A stretch of DNA of 13,164 nucleotides, from the NCBI GenBank assembly GCA_050256015.1, contig JBFWIL010000055.1, positions 1 to 13,164 of the forward strand. The letters run 5' to 3'. Source of the stretch: JBFWIL01 sp050256015 (lineage in GTDB: Bacteria > Bacteroidota > Bacteroidia > Bacteroidales > Prolixibacteraceae). Both the position numbers and the translations under genes were made by a program. A model generated the notes under the pieces. It searched no databases. It saw only the letters and a program-made list of their open reading frames with translations, and was not told where the DNA came from. This document shows positions 8,364-13,164 of this stretch, in pieces (the first letter of the stretch is position 1; each line of letters begins with the position of its first letter).

Positions 8364-9380
8364 ATGAAAAGCAGTCAGGTAACCATTAAGGATATTGCCC
8401 GCAAGCTGGGTGTTTCCGTATCGACGGTTTCCAGAGCGTTAAAGGATCATCCGGATATCAGTGCGGAAACAAAGCATGCGGTGAATGAACTGGCTGCCCG
8501 TTTGAATTACCAGCCCAATGCCGTTGCGTTGAGTTTAAAACACAGTCGCAGCAACACGATCGGAGTAATTATTCCGGAAATTGTGCATTACTTTTTTTCT
8601 TCGGTGATCAGCGGAATTGAAGATGTGGCTTATGAAGCCGGTTTTACGGTGATGATGTGTCAGTCGAATGAAAAGTATGACCGGGAAGTGGCCAATGCCA
8701 GGATGCTGCTGGCTCACCGGGTGGACGGCATACTGGTTTCCATTTCCAAAGAAACAACGGATTATGCTCATTTGTCTATGCTTCAGCAAGGAAACATTCC
8801 TCTGGTGTTTTTTGACCGGGTAGTTCCGGAGATTCCTGCAGACCGGGTGATTGTGGACGATGAACAGGCTGCCTATGAGGCGACGCGGCATCTTATACAG
8901 CAAGGCCGGAAGCGGATAGCCCATTTTGCCGGACCGCAGAACCTGCTGATTGGCCGGGACCGGAAAAACGGTTATATCCGTGCCCTCAGGGAAGGCGGAC
9001 TTCCGGAGGATCCTGGCTTGATTTTGGAAGCCGATAATTTTGAAAAAGCTAATGCAGCAGTTGGTCTGCTGCTTGATTCAGGTCATTTGCCCGACGGGAT
9101 TTTTACGACCAACGATCTGACAGCCATAGGGGCCATGCAGGCGCTTAAGAAGAAAGGAATACGTGTTCCCAGTCAGATTGCTTTGATCGGGTTTAGCGAC
9201 GGTAATTTCTCCGGAATTACCGAACCAGCCCTGAGTTCTGTAGATCAGCACGGTTACGAGCTGGGTACTATGGCTACCCGTATTTTGCTGAATCGCTTGC
9301 TCCATCCTTCGGCCGTATATGTTCCCCAGATCAAGATTTTGAAGACCAAACTGGTTATCCGGGGATCATCCGTTTGCTAA
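8364..9380 (+). CDS. LacI/GalR-family transcriptional regulator of the maltodextrin locus
   Basis: A 338-residue, full-length LacI/GalR regulator. The helix-turn-helix is at 7-26 (TIKDIARKLGVSVSTVSRAL), followed by the hinge helix at about 50-60 (QPNAVALSLKH) that inserts at a central CG of the operator. The effector-binding domain fills about 64-330: TIGVIIPEIV..FF at 65-78, then the family patterns VDGILVS, IPLVFFDR, VIVDDEQAAYEATRHLI, DGIFTTNDLTAIGAMQALKKKGIRVP (in two parts), IGFSDG and the ending TKLVIRGSS. It sits between the two arms with a matching palindrome on each side, which argues that it controls both. The effector is probably maltose or a maltodextrin (inference). Whether it represses or activates is not settled; operator positions lean towards activation. 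Confidence 0.95.
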   Translation: MKSSQVTIKDIARKLGVSVSTVSRALKDHPDISAETKHAVNELAARLNYQPNAVALSLKHSRSNTIGVIIPEIVHYFFSSVISGIEDVAYEAGFTVMMCQSNEKYDREVANARMLLAHRVDGILVSISKETTDYAHLSMLQQGNIPLVFFDRVVPEIPADRVIVDDEQAAYEATRHLIQQGRKRIAHFAGPQNLLIGRDRKNGYIRALREGGLPEDPGLILEADNFEKANAAVGLLLDSGHLPDGIFTTNDLTAIGAMQALKKKGIRVPSQIALIGFSDGNFSGITEPALSSVDQHGYELGTMATRILLNRLLHPSAVYVPQIKILKTKLVIRGSSVC

Positions 9381-9436
9381 ACTTTCGTGTTGGATGTAAA
9401 GATTTTTGAAAAAATTTTAAAAATATTTTTTGGCTT

Positions 9437-9474
9437 CTGCAAACGTTTGAAATGCACCCTGCAGGTTTTTTTTT
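9437..9474 (+). terminator. Weak candidate terminator of lacI
   Basis: CTGCA (9437-9441) can pair with TGCAG (within 9459-9464), and a run of nine T (9466-9474) follows. The stem is short with a long loop, and it overlaps the operator, so the pairing may be coincidental. A T-run after a possible stem 80 bp past the lacI stop is all that supports it. Confidence 0.25.
9439..9450. promoter_or_regulatory. LacI-family operator upstream of the transporter, GCAAACGTTTGA
   Basis: This matches the 8194-8205 palindrome at 11 of 12 positions; the inner ten bases CAAACGTTTG (9440-9449) are perfectly palindromic. It lies 58 bp after the lacI stop and about 390 bp before the transporter start. Two matching sites in the two longest non-coding stretches of the window support a shared regulator for both arms. 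Confidence 0.8.
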
Positions 9475-9517
9475 GTCTGGTCAGGGTTTGGAGACAGTTT
9501 TGCAACATACCGAAAGA

Positions 9518-9550
9518 CTTGCATTTCCGGTGTTTCCTGTTTTATATTTG
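9518..9550 (+). promoter_or_regulatory. Promoter candidate for the transporter-pgmB-GH65 arm
   Basis: TATATTTG (9543-9550) is a perfect match to the Bacteroidota -7 consensus TAnnTTTG. CTTG (9518-9521) lies 21 bp upstream and matches the short TTG core of the -33 element at an acceptable spacing. Transcription from here would begin near 9557 and give a leader of about 280 nt before the transporter ATG at 9840. The operator at 9439-9450 would then be centred roughly 110 bp upstream of the start. Confidence 0.6.
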
Positions 9551-9839
9551 TAGTGATCATCCGATTTTTTTTCTGTATTACTTCATTTTTTCATCTGAAA
9601 TGTCTTCAGATGCCATCCGGTGTGTTAATTAATGATTTTATGTGGAAAGTCCGGGATTAATTGTCCGGTACCCGGGTTTTTTATAAAAACCGGACCGAAT
9701 GAAACGAGCTGTTGCAAAAAAGAATTCTGATACCCGGACAAATGTTTATTAGCGCGTTCCGGTATTGCGTTGAGAGCTTATATTGAAAAGCATACGTTGA
9801 CATGCGAATTGCATGAATTTGAATTGAAAAAATAGACAC
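9551..9839 (+). promoter_or_regulatory. Hairpin-rich 5' leader region of the transporter mRNA
   Basis: There is no convincing gene in this stretch. Perfect inverted repeats visible in it are CATCTGAA/TTCAGATG (9592-9599 and 9605-9612, 5-nt loop), GTCCGGT/ACCGGAC (9663-9669 and 9689-9695) and CATGC/GCATG (9801-9805 and 9811-9815). The middle one can alternatively extend through the inner GGTTTTTTATAAAAACC pairing. A further TACCCGGACAAAT (around 9731-9743) is nearly complementary to ATTGTCCGGTA at 9660-9670, so mutually exclusive pairings are possible. I do not recognise a known riboswitch. The structures are read by eye, without folding energies. Confidence 0.45.
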
Positions 9840-11423
9840 ATGAAGAAAAAACCTGTTCTTGGTTTTTGGCATATTTGGAACATGAGCTTTGGTTTTTTGG
9901 GTATCCAGTTTGGATATGCCTTGCAGAATGCCAATGTTTCACGGATTTTCCAGAGTCTGGGCGGCGATGTGGAGCGTCTGGCCGTGTACTGGCTGGCTGC
10001 CCCTGTTACCGGCTTAATTGTACAACCCATTATAGGACATTACAGTGATAAAACCTGGGGGAAGCTGGGAAGGAGACGACCCTATTTTCTGACAGGAGCC
10101 ATCCTGTCATCCATTGCCTTGCTGCTGATGCCGAACTCGCCCGTATTATGGGTGGCAGTAGGCACCCTCTGGATCATGGATGCCTCGATCAATATTTCGA
10201 TGGAGCCTTTCCGTGCTTTTGTCGGCGACATGCTTCCTTCGCGGCAACGGACGCTTGGTTTTTCCATGCAGAGTTTTTTTATCGGAACAGGAGCTATCGT
10301 GGCCTCGTTCCTTCCTTATGTATTAACGAACTGGTTCGGAGTAGCCAACGTGGCTGAAGCGGGAAATGTCATCCCTCCCTCGGTAAAATTGTCTTTTTAT
10401 ATCGGGGGAACGGTGTTTTTGCTGTCCGTTTTGTGGACGGTGATCAGGACCAGGGAATACCCGCCCGAAGAAATGAAGTCGTTTGAGCAGGAAAAAATTG
10501 CTGCACGGCCTTCAGCACGGCTGGAATACCGTCCGGCAGAAAGTCTGGCAGGAAAGTTTAGCCGCAACGGCTGGATCTTTACGCTGGCGGGATTGCTGCT
10601 TAGCTATGTTTTTTATTACTATCAGCTTGAAAAGGAACTTTATATTGTAAGCGGGGGCCTGGCTGTCTTTGGCGTGGTCCAGTTGCTGTCAGCATCCCTG
10701 ACGAAGAGCGGGAAGACCGGTAACGGATTCGTGGAAATTGTGACCGACATTCTGAATATGCCGAAAACTATGGGGCAACTGGCTGTTGTCCAGTTTTTTT
10801 CGTGGTTTGCCCTGTTTGCCATGTGGATCTATACCACCCCGGCCGTGACCAGTCATGTATATGGGACTTCCGATCCGGCTTCCGCCCTCTATAATGAAGG
10901 GGCGAACTGGGTAGGGGCCTTGTTTGGGATCTATAACGGTTTTGCCGCGGTACTCGCTTTTTTGCTTCCCCTTCTTGCCAAATATACCAGTCGTAAAACA
11001 ACACACGCCATGGCGCTGATCATTGGGGGCATCAGTCTGGCTTCCTTTTACGTGATCCGCGACCCGAACCTGCTCATCCTGCCGATGCTGGGGATTGGCG
11101 TGGCCTGGGCCAGTATCCTGTCCATGCCATATGCCATCCTTACAGGAGCATTGCCGGCCGAAAAAATGGGAACCTACATGGGCATCTTCAACTTTTTCGT
11201 GGTGATCCCGCAGATACTGGCTGCCAGCATCCTGGGTTTCCTGATGAAACATTTATTCGGGGGACAAGCGATCATGGCTTTGGTGATTGGCGGGGCTTCC
11301 ATGGTAGTCGCTGCCTTTTCCGTTTTGTTCGTGGATGATGTGGACAATATAGTATCAAGACACAAGACTGAACACGAAGACACGAAGACGCAAAGAAACG
11401 ACAGACATCGGACAGGAGATTAA
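9840..11423 (+). CDS. MFS sugar transporter, SLC45/sucrose-transporter-like, probably maltose/maltodextrin importer
   Basis: A 527-residue inner-membrane protein with about twelve hydrophobic segments. The loop after helix 2 carries GHYSDKTWGKLGRRRPYF (66-83); SDx(n)GRRRP is a hallmark of the SLC45/plant SUT-like glycoside:cation symporters. MEPFRAFVGDMLPSRQRTLGF (in the 121-141 region) is the second conserved loop. Homologues of this form are common beside GH65 phosphorylases in Bacteroidota maltose loci, so it most likely brings maltose or short dextrins from periplasm to cytoplasm by proton symport (inference). The last 22 residues (about 506-527, SRHKTEHEDTKTQ...) are hydrophilic and encoded by T-poor repeat-like DNA, so they are probably not part of the transporter fold. 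It heads the plus-strand catabolic operon after a long leader, 53 bp before the next open frame. Confidence 0.92.
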   Translation: MKKKPVLGFWHIWNMSFGFLGIQFGYALQNANVSRIFQSLGGDVERLAVYWLAAPVTGLIVQPIIGHYSDKTWGKLGRRRPYFLTGAILSSIALLLMPNSPVLWVAVGTLWIMDASINISMEPFRAFVGDMLPSRQRTLGFSMQSFFIGTGAIVASFLPYVLTNWFGVANVAEAGNVIPPSVKLSFYIGGTVFLLSVLWTVIRTREYPPEEMKSFEQEKIAARPSARLEYRPAESLAGKFSRNGWIFTLAGLLLSYVFYYYQLEKELYIVSGGLAVFGVVQLLSASLTKSGKTGNGFVEIVTDILNMPKTMGQLAVVQFFSWFALFAMWIYTTPAVTSHVYGTSDPASALYNEGANWVGALFGIYNGFAAVLAFLLPLLAKYTSRKTTHAMALIIGGISLASFYVIRDPNLLILPMLGIGVAWASILSMPYAILTGALPAEKMGTYMGIFNFFVVIPQILAASILGFLMKHLFGGQAIMALVIGGASMVVAAFSVLFVDDVDNIVSRHKTEHEDTKTQRNDRHRTGD

Positions 11424-11509
11424 CGATTGACGAAGTAAAAACAAGAATAACAACAAGAACCAACGAGCAGAGAGTAATGAGAACAGACACAGGTATCAGG
11501 ACACAGGAA
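11350..11509 (+). repeat. T-poor low-complexity/tandem-repeat stretch spanning the transporter 3' end and the gap to pgmB
   Basis: The octamer ACACGAAG occurs twice in perfect tandem (11372-11379, 11380-11387), followed by a degenerate third copy ACGCAAAG (11388-11395). Downstream, ACACAGG occurs at 11487-11493 and 11501-11507. The whole stretch is rich in A, C and G and poor in T, unlike the flanking coding sequence. It encodes the odd tail of the transporter and the extra N-terminal residues of the longest pgmB frame. Similar short ACACGAAG-type repeats are dispersed between genes in some bacterial genomes (recalled, not searched). Confidence 0.55.
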
Positions 11510-12196
11510 ATGGAAAAGATAAGGGCATGTTTGTTTGATCTGGACGGGGTGATCGTGGATACGGCCAAGTACCATTACCTGGCCTGGAAAAAGCTGGCAG
11601 ATGAGTTGAATATTGATTTTGGCAGGGAATCGAACGAGTTGCTTAAAGGCGTCAGCAGGATGCGCTCGCTGGAAATAATCCTTGAACTTGGGAACAGGAC
11701 CTTAACGGAAGATGAAAAGATAGCCTGTGCTGAAAAGAAGAATGCCATTTATCTGGAATATATCCGTCAACTGCAGGAGGAAGAGATCCTGCCGGGAGTC
11801 CGGTCATTCATAGAGGAGCTGAAGATCAGCCATATCCGGGTAGCTCTCGGATCGGCCAGTAAAAACGCTTCCCTGATCCTGGAGCAACTGAATATCCTGA
11901 ATTTGTTTGATGTCATCATTGACGGGAATAAAATATCAAAGGCCAAACCCGATCCGGAAGTGTTCCTGAAGGGAGCCGAAGAATTGCTGGTGAACCCGGG
12001 AAGCTGCGTGGTTTTTGAAGATGCCCTGGCAGGAATCGAAGCCGCCCGGAATGCCGGTATGTTCTGCGTAGGGGTAGGCGATAAAAAGACCCTCGCCCAG
12101 GCCGATTTTGTCATTCCCGGATTCAAAGGGTTTACGCTGGCAGACCTGCGGAGTATAGGCTTGGGACATAGAGCTGATAACAGTAGCGTAACTTAA
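11477..12196 (+). CDS. pgmB: Beta-phosphoglucomutase, HAD superfamily
   Basis: It converts beta-D-glucose-1-phosphate to glucose-6-phosphate in the cytoplasm. The open frame is 239 residues, but the ATG at 11510 (Met12, MEKIRACLFDLDG) is the more likely start: it has AGGA just upstream, gives the usual family length of about 220-228, and avoids the repeat-derived codons. Numbering from 11477, HAD motif I is DLDGVIVDT at 21-29 with nucleophile Asp21 and acid/base Asp23. The cap domain carries GVSRMRSLEIIL at 58-69, the beta-PGM signature. Motif II is GSASKN at 125-130 (Ser126), motif III Lys157 in KAKPDPEVF, motif IV FEDALAGIEAA with Glu181 and Asp182. All expected catalytic residues are present. 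It lies directly before the GH65 phosphorylase that makes its substrate. Confidence 0.96.
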   Translation: MRTDTGIRTQEMEKIRACLFDLDGVIVDTAKYHYLAWKKLADELNIDFGRESNELLKGVSRMRSLEIILELGNRTLTEDEKIACAEKKNAIYLEYIRQLQEEEILPGVRSFIEELKISHIRVALGSASKNASLILEQLNILNLFDVIIDGNKISKAKPDPEVFLKGAEELLVNPGSCVVFEDALAGIEAARNAGMFCVGVGDKKTLAQADFVIPGFKGFTLADLRSIGLGHRADNSSVT

Positions 12197-12246
12197 CAAT
12201 ATAGTCATATAACCATTTGACAGTTTGGCAATTTAACAATATTCAG
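12197..12246 (+). repeat. AT-rich spacer with direct repeat TTAACAATAT before the GH65 gene
   Basis: TTAACAATAT occurs at 12193-12202, overlapping the pgmB stop codon, and again at 12233-12242, just before the GH65 start, exactly 40 bp apart. Between them are ATTTGACAGTTTGGCAATTT-like short units. The spacer is AT-rich, in sharp contrast with both flanking genes. No terminator is visible, so read-through into GH65 is expected. Confidence 0.5.
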
Positions 12247-13164
12247 ATGAAGGATTATCTAGTTCATAATGAGTGGAAGATCATCGAGGAAGATTTTCAT
12301 CCGGCCTGTAACCGGGTATCGGAAAGCATTTTCAGCATTGGTAACGGATATACCGGACAGCGGGCTAATTTTGAGGAAAAATATTCGGGCGACAGTCTGC
12401 AGGGAAATTACGTGGCTGGTGTTTACTACCCGGATAAGACGCTGGTTGGCTGGTGGAAAAACGGTTACCCGGAATATTTTGCCAAGATACTGAACGCGGC
12501 CAACTGGATCGGGATCGGGATCGGGATCGATGGGGAGGAACTGGACCTGGCCCGGTCACAGATCCTTCATTTCAGGCGTCAGCTTGATATGCAGACGGCT
12601 CTGCTGACCCGCGCATTTACAGCATTATTGCCATCGGGCAAAAAAGTGGAAGTAGTGGCTGAACGTTTTCTCAGTATGAAGGATAAAGAGCTGGGTATGA
12701 TCCGTTATCGCCTGAAAAGCCTGAACTTTTCAGCCCCGGTCAGGATCACTTCATGGATCGATGGGGACGTGCAAAATGAAGATTCCAACTACGATGAAAA
12801 ATTCTGGGTGGAAGTTGACCGGAAAGTTAGCAGGCAGGAAGGCTTTTTGACGATGGAGACCAGGAAAACAGGCTTTCAGTTGTGCTATGGAATGACTTCC
12901 CGGATATACCTCAACGGGGTAGAACAATCCTGTGCCGGAGATGCCCTGGGAAAAGAAAAACAAGTTGCTAATAGTTTTGATATTTTTCTGAACAAAGGGG
13001 AAGAGGTTACGATTGAGAAACAGGTTACCATCCATTCTTCCCTTTATACGGATAAGGCTGATTTGATGAAAAAAGCGGCACGGTCCCTGCAGAAAGCACG
13101 GGCTGCCGGATTTGACCGGATGTTTGAGGAACATTGTAAAGCCTGGGCAAAAAAGTGGGAGACC
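12247..13164 (+). CDS. GH65 glycoside phosphorylase, probably maltose phosphorylase, N-terminal fragment cut by the window edge
   Basis: Starting at the ATG at 12247, the frame is open for 306 codons to the window end. These make up the GH65 N-terminal beta-sandwich domain and the start of the linker helices. The diagnostic segment is FSIGNGYTGQRANFEE (29-44), followed by GVYYPDKTLVGWWKNGYPEYF and LNAANWIGI. The (alpha/alpha)6 catalytic barrel with the acid Glu is beyond the edge. GH65 enzymes phosphorolyse maltose, trehalose, kojibiose or nigerose; location with sus genes and beta-phosphoglucomutase makes maltose phosphorylase (glucose plus beta-glucose-1-phosphate) the best call. Residues 88-95 read IGIGIGID because of a hexamer repeat in the DNA (12506-12528). 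It starts 50 bp after pgmB and is probably co-transcribed with it. Confidence 0.92.
   Translation, partial: MKDYLVHNEWKIIEEDFHPACNRVSESIFSIGNGYTGQRANFEEKYSGDSLQGNYVAGVYYPDKTLVGWWKNGYPEYFAKILNAANWIGIGIGIDGEELDLARSQILHFRRQLDMQTALLTRAFTALLPSGKKVEVVAERFLSMKDKELGMIRYRLKSLNFSAPVRITSWIDGDVQNEDSNYDEKFWVEVDRKVSRQEGFLTMETRKTGFQLCYGMTSRIYLNGVEQSCAGDALGKEKQVANSFDIFLNKGEEVTIEKQVTIHSSLYTDKADLMKKAARSLQKARAAGFDRMFEEHCKAWAKKWET
12506..12528 (+). repeat. In-frame GGGATC hexamer microsatellite in the GH65 gene
   Basis: GGATC is followed by three GGGATC units (12511-12516, 12517-12522, 12523-12528), nearly four copies in all. They encode Ile-Gly-Ile-Gly-Ile-Gly-Ile. Any change in copy number would add or remove Gly-Ile pairs without shifting the frame. 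Confidence 0.8.

Noticed and set aside
9387..9632. An 81-codon plus-strand frame downstream of lacI
   Set aside because: It covers the operator, the T9 run and the promoter candidate, is Phe/Cys/Lys-rich as expected from AT-rich DNA, and shows no family resemblance. It is treated as non-coding.
10689..11252. A 187-codon minus-strand open frame opposite the transporter gene
   Set aside because: The product is His/Gly-rich with no domain, and the opposite strand encodes a clear membrane transporter. No minus-strand promoter was seen.

Overview
The window is a maltodextrin/starch utilisation locus (a Sus-type polysaccharide utilisation locus, PUL) of a Bacteroidota bacterium. Three things point to the phylum: a SusC/SusD pair, four lipoproteins with acidic residues directly after the lipobox cysteine (the Bacteroidota surface-export pattern), and at least one promoter fitting the TAnnTTTG type. 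The fused SusE/F starch-binding proteins and the SusC-D-E-F-GH13 order suggest an environmental Bacteroidales/Marinilabiliales-like organism, but species-level placement is inference.

Layout: two divergent arms meet at a 307-bp intergenic region (8057-8363). The minus-strand arm reads leftwards: susC (TonB-dependent transporter, 8056-5069), susD (glycan-binding lipoprotein, 5048-3429), susE-like (3420 or 3408-2380), a long susF-like lipoprotein with three Fn3-like repeats plus three starch-binding modules (2374-560), then the first 148 codons of a GH13-type alpha-amylase lipoprotein that runs off the left edge (445-1). The plus-strand arm holds a LacI/GalR regulator (8364-9380), a 459-bp leader region (9381-9839), an MFS transporter of the SLC45/sucrose-transporter-like group (9840-11423), beta-phosphoglucomutase (11477 or 11510-12196) and the first 306 codons of a GH65 glycoside phosphorylase, most likely maltose phosphorylase (12247-13164, cut by the right edge).

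Together the genes describe a complete route. The surface lipoproteins (SusD/E/F and the amylase) bind and cut starch, and SusC imports maltodextrin across the outer membrane. The MFS protein carries maltose or short dextrins across the inner membrane. GH65 phosphorolyses maltose to glucose plus beta-glucose-1-phosphate, and beta-phosphoglucomutase converts that to glucose-6-phosphate. The LacI regulator probably controls both arms: the 12-mer TGCAAACGTTTG occurs in the susC-lacI intergenic region (8193-8204) and again upstream of the transporter (9438-9449).

The system as a whole is a known type. The less ordinary features are the two matching operators placed upstream of the candidate promoters, the hairpin-rich leader of the transporter mRNA, a long hairpin between susF and the amylase gene, the Fn3/SusF domain fusion, a T-poor tandem-repeat sequence that forms the transporter's C-terminal tail, and an in-frame hexamer repeat in the phosphorylase gene. 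I saw no tRNA, rRNA, CRISPR array, insertion sequence or transposase.
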